From contig NW_019774458.1 of assembly GCF_001039355.2 (NCBI RefSeq), forward strand, positions 258,397 through 322,396: DNA of 64,000 bases. Direction: 5' to 3'. This DNA is from Lingula anatina (Eukaryota > Brachiopoda > Lingulata > Lingulida > Lingulidae). Below are positions 1 to 12,900 of the stretch, piece after piece. A program made the translations under genes and the position numbers. The notes under the pieces were generated by a model. The model had not been told where the DNA came from, made no database searches, and saw only the letters and a list, made by a program, of their open reading frames with translations. Position 1 is the first letter of the stretch. Every line of letters begins with the position of its first letter.

Positions 1-261
1 GAATGGAAGCAAAAATGAGGCTGACATACAATATGGCTACCTTATCTTGCAGTTGATCAGGGGAATGATAAACATTGCAGAACAAAGAAAAGTTGAAACC
101 ATAAGTTTTAACCCATCTAAAATACACCCTACCCAAGAGACATTTAAACAATATATACAGGAAGTAAATTAAACCTTGGTGTTTGCCGTTAAGGTAAAAC
201 AGTGCTAAAAGACTTACTATCTTTATCACAAACTCATCACCAAGCACAATATATGACCTAC
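1..261 (-). other. TXNDC11 intron, left edge
   Basis: This is the intron following the WCGFC exon, whose donor is at 261. No further TXNDC11 exon is visible before base 1, so the remaining exons lie outside the window. Confidence 0.7.
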
Positions 262-3200
262 CTTGTAAAGACCAGGTCAGTGACGTCCCTGAAATACCTG
301 GCCACAGTCAGATAGAGATGCAAGACTCCAGCACAGAAACCACACCAATGAGTATAATAGAACACCACAACATCCTAGAACAGAGGACACAAACCACTTA
401 GATACATAGGAGTACACATCGAGCCATGTTCAAAGCAGGATTATTTTAAATTGGAAATGGACCTAAAACATGTCATTACTTATAAAAAAAAAGGAATAAA
501 TAATAAATAATAAAGAAAAGAAAAGAAGAAAAAAAAGACAGGTAAATAGATTTTTACCTAACAGATTGGACTATGGAAATGATATCCTTTCCAGTCTAAA
601 GAACTACCGACGTAACTGTTAAGTCACCAAAGTATCAGATAACAATGACTAACATCTTTATATTGGGAAATGTCACACAACTCACAGTAAGTTATTGATA
701 GTAATTGTGTACAGCTGTCATTTATATTTATAACAACCATCTTTACATCAAATTTTTTTAATTACCCCTTTCAATTTTTACCTGATTTTGTTCCATGACC
801 ACTTGATGGAATGTCTTGGCAGTAAGCTCAATGACACAAGAGTGTTCCTCCGAGGTACCACACTCCGACACAACAGTGGACGTCCTCAACACCCGCATCA
901 ACTCACTGTGGGTATAGCTCTCTATGAACTCAACTAAAAAACACATTGGAAATCAAGTTTTAATCATAAACATTTTACATCATTCACATAACAAAGGAGG
1001 TTAGGATGCTTTATTATTGCTATTTTTATCATGTAGGAGGGAAGCCCCCGACAAGACTTTTTAGAGAACTACGCAGTGGAATTTGGTGCCAAAAATTCAA
1101 TTTCTCTGTCACCTTTTACGATTATTTAATGGCATCACTAGGACAATTTCAATATTAAGATATGCCTTGCAAATATACACTTCAAACCATTTTGTTTACC
1201 ACTTGGCCTTTGGACTTGTATACAGTTGCATGTATTCCCCATATTTCAACTTTCCATAAAATGCAATTTTGAGCATAAGTATCAATTTCATTATAATTTC
1301 AAATAGCTGCATCAAATAAGCACAGAAAACAAGATTAATGACAAATATTCTACAAATGGTCCCTTAAGCAACCCTATATACACTACAGCATGTTGAGACA
1401 CCTTATGACACAATTATATGCAACTGTCATGTGGAAAAAACTCATCCTAATGTTGATTCAATGACATACCTAAATTTCTTTTGCTAACAGCAGAAGTCAT
1501 CACATACTGTGCTTCATTCTGAAATCAGAACATAGATTAAAATGCACAATGATTGCTGTAATGAAGACAAACAGAGCTGGACTACATTGATTAACATAGT
1601 CATAGTGACAGCAAATGGCTTTTGAGATGAAATCTTATATTTAATGAAATGACCAACCACTTTATTTACATGACTGTTCAATGCACTACTATCCCTGCAG
1701 TTAACTATCAGAATAGGCCTCAATATATGCCTGTTCTTATCATCTATCAAGCAAAATACTGTGAAAGGTTCAAGAAGCTAACATTAGTGTCCAAAAACAA
1801 AATGGACCTTCCTGTCCACTTATGCTATGGACTACAGACAATGTCCAGTAATACTACTGACCTTTATGTCCACTAATACTACTGCCACACCATTGTGAGT
1901 TTTGTCCAGTCGTATTCCTAACCTAGAGGCAAACACAGCATGATATTTATCATCTACTGCAAAGAATCTCAGTGTTCTATTGGTTCTGCAGCTCTGACCA
2001 GTGAAACTGTGTTGTATAAAGCTGTCATTCATCAGTGATTTGTGTGATTTGTATGTGTACTTCAGCAGTCTGTTCAATTTACGTCTATTGCATAGTTTCT
2101 CTTTCTCCCTCTGAGCTGCATTCAAAGTAAATGCATCAGTAGGCTTTCTGGTTCTCTTAAAATTCACACTTGGAGCAGCTTTGGCAGTTCTCTCCGTAAG
2201 AAGTTCAGAACAACATAAACTCATTCTCTGATTAATATCATAATGCAGCATTGACTCCTGGCACATGTTAATCTGAAGAGGTCTCTTAGGTCTGTTTAAT
2301 GACAGGCTAGACATGGGAAGGACTCTACAGTGTTTATAACGATTGTAACTGGTCCAGTAGTTGACACACACATCACAGACATTGTGGTTTTTTGACCCAA
2401 TTCCTTGGTCGTCTATCACAACAGATTGACAGCACTTGCTCTTAGCTGGATCATCTGACCCAGATGTCTTGATGTTGAATAAAGTTTTACAAGTCTCCTG
2501 CTGCTGTGTCTCCTCTTGCACCGACCGCCACCTATGGTGGATGCTGCCATGAATGATGTCCCTTACTTTGGAAGAATTATCACAATTATAGTAGTCCAGG
2601 GCAACTTCCCTGATCTGAAATAGTAATCATTCAGTATATTTCACTGATTTCTTGGTTAATTTTTCATGGATGCAACCTATACCAATACCTTTTTTTCCTT
2701 TTTTTTATAGAAATAGGATAAGGAGGGGAAAAGAAGTTTTAAAAGAGGAAAATTGCCATTGAAGGGCAATACAAAATACATTATGCTTGTTACCATGTTG
2801 ATATACTGGTTGAAGCCACCCAGTGGGTTCAATGTAGTAAACACAAAGATGCCTGCTCCTTTCTTCATCTCAGTAGACAAAGTGAGAGTTTTCATACCCA
2901 TAGAAGACACCCACTGGATTGCAGGCTGGTTAAAAGCAAAAGAGACAAACTGAGAATGAAAATTTTTCCTTACTCCAAATACAAACTGTGACACCAAGAA
3001 CTAAATATTAGGCATATTTTATCTATTTTCAAACATAATGTCATTTTTACAGCCATATCCATCTTTATCAAGTAAAGGTTTACTCTTCTCTTTGCTAGGC
3101 TAAAATAAATATATTTAATGACTTTGATGTCATTGAATTTCAGATCTGTCCACTTACAGATTGCTTATGCTTCACAATCCATGACACTAGTTGACTAGAA

Positions 3201-3703
3201 CTTATGTTCCCTGAATCTGGATATATCTAAAATCAAATGCGAACACAAAAGTTATAATTCTGAAATACACATAACTTCATTAAAAAAAACAAACACTTTT
3301 TAATTCTTTAAACAATTGTTTTTCTTAGTTTCCTAACAAAAATAAATTAATATTTATGTTGGACTTATAAAAAAAAATTTAACTTTTTGAAAAAAATGCA
3401 CAAAATTAAAACTAAGTTTCAATATAATATAATACAATAACACTAACAATGAATTACTTGCCATCCACTTACCACAGTTTCATTAAGAGACCTCAAAAGA
3501 TGAAAAGAACTGGAGTTAGCCAGCCCATTGTCAGTGGCCAAGACAGGGTCAGTTATAACTGCAAACGGAATGTGCTCCATGGACACTGAGAACATAATAA
3601 TACAGGAAAGTTATTGCATCTACATGCAAAGCTGTCATATTGCGTCAAAGTGTTAATCCACCGATTCGGAAGGTAAAAAATGTCCAAAAATGACTATTTA
3701 ATT

Positions 3704-3750
<47 letters not shown>

Positions 3751-6341
3751 TGTTTGTACAATTGAGAGAAAATGTAGACCTGTACTTTTAACAATATGGG
3801 CAAAGGTCAAAATAAAATTTTCTTCACGATTCAAAACCTGAATCACCTATAAATCATATTACTCCCAAGCCCAAAACTCACCAGCAATCATTCTCATTGA
3901 TGCATAGTAAAACTGCACAAGTCCAGGAGGCTGGGGAGAGGCATTGAAGTCAAAGAAGCTCAAAACTACATTCTGCAACAGAAAAAAATTATGGTCATTC
4001 TTGGGAAAAATTATATAAACACTTTACAGACTTCAATAAAATAAACTTTAGTGCCATTGATTTATTACTTTCAGCATATATTCAGAAGGTTCAATCCACT
4101 CCTTTAAAGTTCAATCCACCACCAAAACTTTTTAACCTAAAATCACATTAACCAAAAAATGAGCATTTCAGGCATTTTGAAGGATTTAAAAAATGTTCAA
4201 AGAGTAGAAAATGTCAATAATTCATACATCACTGTGTATTTTTAAGGCCTTGACTTGGTCCTGAGTTGTGACATAAGTTAAGGGGTACAAGAACCTCTCC
4301 AGGAATGCAATCATGTGTTCCACAGTGCGGAGACCTATGAAGAAAACAGAAATATATTGAAAAACACAACATAAGTGTATTTAAATGGATACTGGGGTAG
4401 CACTAGCAATTTTTTTCGCTTAGCCAAATCACCGTTTTTTTTTTGGTCAATTTGTTATCCAAATGGTTTTAATTTGACTAAAATGAGTCAAATCAAGCCC
4501 TTTTTGTTTAGCCAAGTTAGGCCATTTTTAGCATTTGGCTAAATTGGCGAGTGTTAGTGCTACCCCAGAAATATAAAGCATACAGAAAAATCACTTCGAC
4601 CTGAAAAATTCAGGACCATATGCACATTACTTCATCACAAATACTATTTAATTGAAAAATATTCCTAATGTTATATGACACAAAGCTGTAAGCATTATAA
4701 TGAGGTCATTTAAAATCATGGCAGCCAGAAGGCTGAAGTTGTACAAATGTGTGAGTGTGAGTGACTTACCTAAATATGGAAACCCCTCCAAATGTGTATG
4801 GTAAAAAAAGAACACTGGGAAGGCATGGAAGTCGTGAATATTGGCACACTGTCCCAGGGGCCACCAGCAGTTGACTGCAGCAAAGGTGACCTGGCAGGGT
4901 AAAGAAGAGGGTTTTTAGTTTATGAAATACTACAACCAGGCATCTTACACCCCATTTCCATAGATTTTTAGATCGATCTATCCCTGTGGGGAGTCTCACT
5001 AGATTACTGTCAGATTGGCTGGCTTAAGCGTCTGTCCCGCCTACTAAAAGCTGTAAGGGGGTAATTAACTATGGTGCCTGCTCGGCTGACTGCAATTTAG
5101 CGTGAACCCCCAGGGAGTTAGGTCGATCTAAAACTTAATCTTTAGATCGATCTAAATCTCTGGGAAAGTACCCTTATTTTCCAAAACAGATATTATCAAT
5201 AAATTATCCACAACAAGATTATCTTAAATTTTTATTTGTACCTTGTAGATGTGTACAAAATCTGATATTAGCTATGATTACTGAGATGATACTACTAACC
5301 TCTGCAGGGATCAGTTGCTCTGGTAAATGTAAGTACAAGATCAATTATGTTTTTTCCTTTTCCCGCAATATTTCATCAACCTTACGTCAAAACTGTTGCA
5401 GGTACATTTATTCCACATGATCCCATACATAGGCAAGCAGCTGAAAAATCTTTTACCTGTCTGTGAAAATATCTGGCAGCTTTCTCAAACTCCCACCGTG
5501 CCTCCATGGACTGTGCACACCAGGGGGCGTAGTACATGACAAAGAGCACCTCCTCCTGGTGAACCAGTTCAGAGAGAGGCTGTAGCGCACCCAGAGGGCT
5601 GTCTATCACAGCGGAGCTGATGGGAAAGAAACGCCGTGGCCCTGGTTGGGATTGGGTTATGGTACGAGCATTCTTTATGCTGGAATAGTCATTTATGTCA
5701 ATGAATTCAATATTTGAAAATCTACTTTGTGTGTTTAAATACATAGGGCAGCTTGAAATTATGATATATCCGTTGTTATGTTGCTTGTCAGGATAAGGTT
5801 AATCACTGTTGAATATCAATAATGCTCAACATAGAAAAATTTTTTCAATCCATTCAATTTGTTATCACTCCCTTAACACTGTGTGCTTAATTTATTGAAC
5901 GGTTTGTTTAGACATTAGCCATTAGAGCATTCATACAGATCAGTGTCAGTAGTTCAACTTGCGTAGCAAATGCAGCACGGCAATGAATGACTAAACGGGT
6001 ACCAACATATGGTGTCACACACTTTAACACTGTAATCATAATTTAATGACACTGAGCACGTGCTTGATCAGTCAACTCAAGAGTGTTATTTACCACATCA
6101 CCTAGTAATACTACATGTAGTACGTACTTACATGTAGTACTGACTACACCGTGTACTTACACGGTAACAAGACAACAGAAGTATAAAAACTAATGAAAGG
6201 CAAACATACTCACCTGTGGCCATATTTAAAGAAGACAGTGAATATCCCTGCTAAAACAATACAGCATAATTCCGGGTGCCTCAACATGATGCGCAATACC
6301 AGATATTTTTTCCACCCAGCTGCGGGTTCGGCAGCCGCCAT
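262..6341 (-). CDS. TXNDC11: TXNDC11-like thioredoxin domain protein, 3' end beyond the window
   Basis: Coding exons on minus: 6341-6214, 5751-5457, 4890-4770, 4334-4228, 3972-3882, 3585-3473, 3226-3158, 2949-2794, 2614-1862, 1518-1470, 933-782, 374-262. All phases match and about 715 residues are present; the last thioredoxin half and C-terminal coiled coil lie left of base 1. The start MAAAEPAAGWKK is followed by one membrane anchor at about residues 24-38, as in ER-membrane TXNDC11. The first thioredoxin-like domain has YYAPWCAQS (W about 120), a degenerate active site, followed by VNCWWPLGQC. Exon 9 is long and Cys-rich, with HNVCDVCVN and FTGQSCRTNRTL, both closely like the vertebrate protein. 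The last visible exon carries the redox site WCGFC (about 688-692), preceded by YYTH where vertebrates have YYAP. The family is an ER partner of DUOX maturation and EDEM-linked ERAD. Exon 9 uses a weaker donor (gtcagt). Confidence 0.93.
3706..3747. repeat. (TA)n microsatellite
   Basis: Pure TA dinucleotide tract in a TXNDC11 intron. Confidence 0.98.
4392..4568. mobile_element. MITE-like element with CTGGGGTAGCACTA termini
   Basis: A 177-bp segment in a TXNDC11 intron. The ends are inverted repeats: CTGGGGTAGCACTAGCA at the left and the complement of CTGGGGTAGCACTAACA at the right. Similarity continues inward for about 40 bases (TTAGCCAAAT appears in both arms). No coding capacity and no clear target duplication, so the superfamily is unknown. 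Confidence 0.7.
4952..5166 (+). mobile_element. GATCGATCT inverted-repeat element, copy 1
   Basis: About 215 bp in a TXNDC11 intron with terminal arms containing TAGATCGATCTA near both ends (4967-4980 and 5149-5157). The interior (AGTCTCACTAGATTACTGTCAGAT, read in parts, then GTAAGGGGGTAATTAACT and GCGTGAACCCCCAGGGAGTTAGG) recurs in reverse orientation at 13884-14088. The element is non-coding and MITE-like. Confidence 0.8.
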
Positions 6342-9300
6342 CAGAACCGTACACGTCGCATTTTGAAGTCGAGATATTGCGAGACTTGATCGTCTTCTCT
6401 GTCACAATCATTATTTATTTTTTGTGCTTTGGCAATCTGTCGATCTCAAATCGATAAGGCGTCGTTCGTTAACGATGAAAAAAAAAAAGAAAATAGCACC
6501 CATTTCTCTTTTATAAAGGAAAGTTTTAAATAACGCGACTTTGAGAATTGATTAATAAGCATTTTGTAACCATTAGTTGCTTTTGAAAATATTTTTTATG
6601 ACAATAAGTCAATAGAATCTACATCTTTGGTAAATATATGGAGAAAAAGAAAATATAGGGTATCGATTTATAGCTACTGACATATCATTTCAAAGTACAA
6701 TACCATCAAGGCAGACAGAAGAGATGGGTCATCACATCATTTATTTACACTGGCTACAGAATCAAAATGTTACCTCTTTAAATAAGTCTTTACATGTATT
6801 TATGTACATATTCAATTCAATGGTAACTCTTCATACCACTAAATCTTGTTTACATTAATTGCACATCATTGGAAAAAGGTTGGAATTAAAGAGTTATTAT
6901 AATATATATGTACAATGGTGCTTCTTTTGCCAACGAAAGTCCTGTTAGAAGTATAATACAATTGTTCATTTGATCTCAGCAAACAAATTAGAAAATTCTT
7001 ATACTTTCTAAATATATATCATTTCATCTCTCTTCATCTGTTTCCTTCATCTATATCATTCTTGGATGTGTTTTTCCAAAGTTTTAACAAAATGAAAATT
7101 ACATTACAACATAGCACCCAAAACATAAATATAAATTGCTAAAGAAGTCTACCTAATGCCAGAAACCAAGGTATTGTATTCTTAATTTATTCCTTAAAAT
7201 TGACTTAATTAAGAAAACTGCATAAATGCAGCGTTTGTTAAGACATCACTGAAGAAAATAACCCCTTACATGATGTTTTCCACACTATACCCTAAAAAAC
7301 TGAATTACATTTATTACATATTTTGATTGTTATTGTGACCTTGCATTCTTTATTTGGAGAGCCTACATTATATCAAATTCATAGATAGGTCCAGGTTGAG
7401 CAAGGGCATAACCCCCCACACACACACACAAACATAATCCCATTCCAAAAGCAAAATGGTAGAGATGCCCCCTCACCCCCTTAGCAGCAGTGAGTTAGAG
7501 GGCCAAAAGACACCTTTTTCTTTTAATTATACTGTATATTGGATCTGCCAGTGACATTTTTAGTTGGCTCTGTTGTAGCAAATAAAGATGAGTAGCATAG
7601 TGATTCCCTTTTGCCAATTTCCATTACAAACACTATATTTAACTATCACTGCCACCAAGCCCAATGTGGACCAGTTTCTTAATATCTATATTTTCACTAA
7701 TCTGATGTGGAATTGAAAATAAGAAGCTGGTGCACGTTGGAAATGAATCTCAGGGTAATTATGATGACATACTCCCAATGTTTTTCATTACAACCCTCCT
7801 GTTAAATAGCTCTAAATATGCTGGCAATCGATCAAGCTTCCGCTTGAAATTGTCCACTCACATCATTCAAAAAGTTATCTCTAAATAGGACATACCTTTG
7901 GGACATCTCTCTTGGCAGTATTTAATGAAAATATATAACATTACTACAGCCCTTAATATTAACCAAAAGAACAAGACATGGGGCAATTGTTAATAAATAC
8001 ATCAATATGACTAATATATCCTATGAAGTGGTGTGTATTCACATGAGGTGTCAAACAAAGGACCCCACTTGTAAATGAGCCTAAAAATCCTCAACATTAT
8101 TTCTTTGAAGTGCTATAAAAACGGTTATGTCAGGTGCTTAAGTGTCACAACAAACAGCAGGTATCCTGTGTAAGCAAGAGGTTTGGTGTTTTGATGTTTA
8201 TTTCAAACTAATGGTTGTCTCTATAAGCAAGGCAATGAGGCAATGACACTCAAAAGGCCTTGATTATAGCAGGTCTTTGAAAATAAAAGAACCACGAAAC
8301 ACATGACAATTCTACCAGGAATACTAGAAAAGAGAAAGGTATACTCTCTGTCAACATCATATACAGAAAAGGAGGGAAAATTATCTCCTGGTTATAAATA
8401 CTCTATTATACTAAATACCCTTCCTCTTCCTAATCTCTCTCCATAGTTCCCCTGCCATTGCTACTCTTAATGCCCTAAGACAAGCCAGCCATACCAATAC
8501 CTCAACCTTTACCTCATGTTGTGAGGAGTTTACATTGATAGACCTACACAGGTGAGACCACATAAATCACTGCTGGAGAATCAGCCAGCTCCATGGCTGT
8601 AAACTTGCTACATACAGCTAAAACCTGTATGCCATCACAGGCAGTAATACTGAACTGGGAACTAGTGTGCTTGCCTGAAACAACACCGTGGTCTGATTTC
8701 AGCAATAACTACTCAAATATGCAATGATGAAAAAAAATTGATGAGAAAAAGACAAATCAATAGGCATATCAACTGGAATTTTTCATCTCTCCTTTCAGTA
8801 AGTATTGGTGTACAGAAAACATACAAGGACAAATTGGTATACCTTTGAAGGATTGTACATATGAGATCAATTTGTGCCATACCACATTTAAGTTTGCTCA
8901 TCAGTAAAAATCAGAACAATCAATCTGCATCAATAAACATCCAAGCACCTGCTAAAATATTCCTTCCTAAGGTGACTAGGAAGGCGCTTTCTTTTTTTAC
9001 ACACCATGTTCAACAGGTAGCCGTTTTTCATATAATGGATTCATACTGACATGTCTAACTTTACCCAAAGCACAACACCAAGCGGGAACAAACAGTACAC
9101 TTTCTTCACCTCAATTAGCAGTGTCAAGTACCAAAGGGTTTGTTACTTAATATGATTGGCCACTTGACCATCTTGGGAAATTCTTTTCCATATATAAATA
9201 TCATATCAATATTTCCTGTAACCAGGTATTATATAGTATCCTTACATGTTGTTTCTTTACTTACAACACTTGAAAACATGTACACTTTCACAGATTTGAA

Positions 9301-9556
9301 CAAAGTTGTCTTGATCATTGCACCAAGAAAGAAAAGACTTGATTGTGGAAAGTAAGTTAATGGTATATCTGCATCCCTAGTGCACTGTCACCCAACTGTG
9401 TCACAGTAGCTTGAGGTCTACTCATGATCACAGAATAGAGGCATTTGTTTGAAAACAGCTGACTAGCTCCCATGGTTCAAGAAATATTCCAGATAAAAGA
9501 CACTCCATGAAAATGTGTTCTGGTCTAACAAGTATACTATAATTTATGCTTCTTAT
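6342..9556. other. Intergenic region and probable 3' UTR of the DNAJB14-like gene
   Basis: No credible exon on either strand. The right part should be the minus-strand 3' UTR of the J-protein gene; minus-strand AATAAA signals occur at several points, for example 8202-8197 and near 7185 and 6740. The left few hundred bases upstream of 6341 must hold the TXNDC11 promoter; I see no distinct core motif. There is a short CA run near 7420. Confidence 0.5.
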
Positions 9557-9884
9557 TCAAGCATAAATCTCTTGTAGTTTGTCACAAGAAGGAGTCCTCA
9601 TACCCTGAGCACGCTCCCATAAAGCACGATCAGCAAAATTTCTAGCTCTCCACATCATGTTCTCTTCTGAAAATTCAAAATAACATTAATTTATCTCAAT
9701 ATTTCTGTATCTGTATGCATTCCATTAAGTTTTCACAAATAATCTCATGTTAAAATAGTTAAAAACAATTAGGAGAAACATGCAATTGATTTATACGCAT
9801 TACAAGAAGCTGAATTTATAATCATCAATGTATTCATGTGAAAATATAGTGCCTTTTTAAATATTAATAGCTCAATAACACCAA

Positions 9885-9918
<34 letters not shown>

Positions 9919-12900
9919 CTAAATAATCAAAAACTTACTATAGTTCCTCTCCTTAAAACAGTTTGTCCTTAAATTACCAATATATTCCTCTTCTACACTT
10001 TTCTCAACCTTTTTTATACTTCCAACGTACTCTGTGCTAAACCCAGGCTTAACATAGTAGAGTACACCTATGTTTCCTGTTTTTCTTTCTTCTGTATATT
10101 TACTGAAATACGTAAGAGCAATTCATACATTTCAAAGCATTCACACTCATCTGGAACATATCAATTATACAGTATGGTAAATACAGTAAGAACTGAGAGT
10201 AAAGTTATTAAAAATTGGGGTATATCATTACTGGCTGTACATAGGTGAGCCAATCACCGTTAATTAATTCACAAGCTGGCCAGGTATCAGTTTACAGGTA
10301 AGAGCAGGTGAAGCACACCATTAGCAACCTCAACATGTGCTTCACGCATAAAGTACACTAGAGCACACACTTTTATATTTCATATGCAATTACTTGTGAC
10401 TTTATCGTTTCAATTAACCAGAAAAGTGCCTCAAGACTTATCCACCTTAATAAAGCGGTGAACCAAACATAAACTGATATAAACTTGGGAATTATAATAT
10501 CAGACAACCCAATAACTCTGTGCAACTAAAAATGTTCCAGGACATGCACTTTTAGTTTGCTACAGTCAATCCAAACTGTATCAAACTAAAGAGATAAAAA
10601 AAGTTGGACTTACAATCAAACCAGAGATTTATTTCCAGTTCAGAAAAGCAAGAAATGGAAAAATAAAATGTTAAAATAAGAGAATGATATATACACCATT
10701 CAATTTTTTGACTTACCTAGTTCTATGTAAAGTATATATGGGATCTCCTACAAAGAAACTACTTAACATGGACAGGAATACCAGCAATAAGATTGGTGCC
10801 AATTGGAGTAATAGAGTAATATTTGCCTGAAAAAAAAGGCATCATTATTTTTGTGAATAATTTACCTTTAGAAAAGAAAAATTGTGCTAATATTTTTATT
10901 TCATTTATTAATTTTTTGCAATTTGTTCTTTCAATAAAATTTGTCCCAATTATGTGTAAATGAAGTTTTTTTCATCTATTTCAAACTGCGTGGACCAAGT
11001 ATCATTTGTCACCATATGTTATGCAAAAAAAAACTAATTACAATGCTTAGCTTACCATCATGCATTTAGAGCTGCCAAGGTCAAACAGAAGATATATACA
11101 TTTTAATTTCACTACAGGCCCACTGTGCAGTGCACTGATCTAAACTGGTAATAAAGTCCGACTGACATCACCAGTCAACCAGATAGCAAGGGGATCAAAA
11201 ATGATCCCTCTCCAGGCCTTAGATTTTAAAATCACATGTGAAGTAATCTTATTTCCTGGTGATGTCACTAAGACTATATATATTCAGCTTAATTTAGTAT
11301 CTTTTACATGAGTGAGATAATGATCAGGTACATACATCTCCACTCTGTCTAGAGGCCCTTTGACTATGTCCATGGAAATGTTGTCTTCTCACATGCACGT
11401 CACCCGAGGGGAAACCTCCACCAAAGAACATGTTAAACAGGTCTTCTGGAGAAATATCAGCTGAAATATCAACAAAGAATGTGATTTTAAAGCAGAGGGA
11501 CATCAACCTGAATGCATATCAGTAAGATATGTTTATCAGTTTATATGCTATGAGAGGCAGTCACTTCTTTTTCTAAATATAATATACCAATTGTCATAAG
11601 ATTATAAAACATCAATACCAACCAAACATCTTCATATCATTCATAAACAGCCAAGATGATGGTCAACATACAAATTTATGGGAAGTTACAAATATCAGAC
11701 AAAATGTATGCTCAGGAAAGTATGTTATCTAACCTTCAAAACCTCGACTGTATGCATCATAGTAATGCCGCCGTCTGTGGTGGCGAATGTCATGTTCTTC
11801 TTCGTTGCCAAACAGATCATATTGCCTCTTTTTTTCAGGATTACTTAACACAGAGTAGGCATTGCCTATTGCTGGTAGGAAAAAGATAATGCAAAAATTG
11901 TTAACAAACTTCTCAGTCCATTTATGAAAGGAACAAAAAGAGCACAGGTTAGTACAAGTGCCTGGCTTGGGCATTCTTAACAGATGTTGTTTTGAGTTTT
12001 ATAAAGAAGTAAGAAGAAATGGTTTCATGGGCTTATGATCTGGGGTCGCTTAAGGCAGCTGAAGAGAAATGTCAAGTACAAATTAGACTTTTGATTAAAT
12101 TTTTTTTAAATCACAATTGTTTAAAGAAGGTACTATGCTAACAAAATAACTTCAAGATCATCTCAACAACCAAGATGTAGTAAATTCATTATACTCCTAC
12201 TTATTAGAATACAGATGAAAGCATTTCTCAAAATGAATAAAAGAAAAACAAGAAAAGTATACCTTTGAATGCTTCTCCAGCACCTGGTGCATGGTTTTTG
12301 TCTGGATGAAACTGAAGTGCTAGTTTTCTATAAGCTTTTTTCAGTTCTCCCTCATTTGCTTCCCTGCTGACCCCAAGAATCTCATAATAGTCCTTGCATT
12401 TCTTAACCCTACAATAAATCAAAAAGAAATGCATTAAACAGATATGTTTGCTCTTGGAAAATATTGCCAACCTAGGAAAAATAAGGTAAATCATACACTC
12501 ATACTGGTGTATCGGTTTAATCTTAGTTGATATATATATTCATGTACTTATACATAACCACCACAGGAGAGCCGTCTTTGGCTAAAAATATATATATCCT
12601 TGTATTTGAGCAATGTCAAGCACTCTCCTGGCTGTCCAGCATTGCAAACATGATAAAGGAATAAAAAAAACTGTGTGCCATTCCACAATATCATTCCTTT
12701 CACAATATTTAAAAAAAAATGGCATCAAACCCTCTAACTGTTAAACTAAATTGGTAAGAATGGATGTATTACAGGGAGAGGAAACATGCTATGGTGGAAT
12801 CTTTCATCTCAAAACACAGTTCTCCCATCATTAAGCCTGTCTTCTAAATCAGTTGAGAGCAGGCAAAACCAGGAAAAGGAAGCAGACCCAGCACCCTGTA

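Noticed and set aside
2753-2953. Open frame on plus opposite a TXNDC11 exon
   Set aside because: Exact shadow of the minus-strand exon 2949-2794, which has proper splice sites and family similarity.
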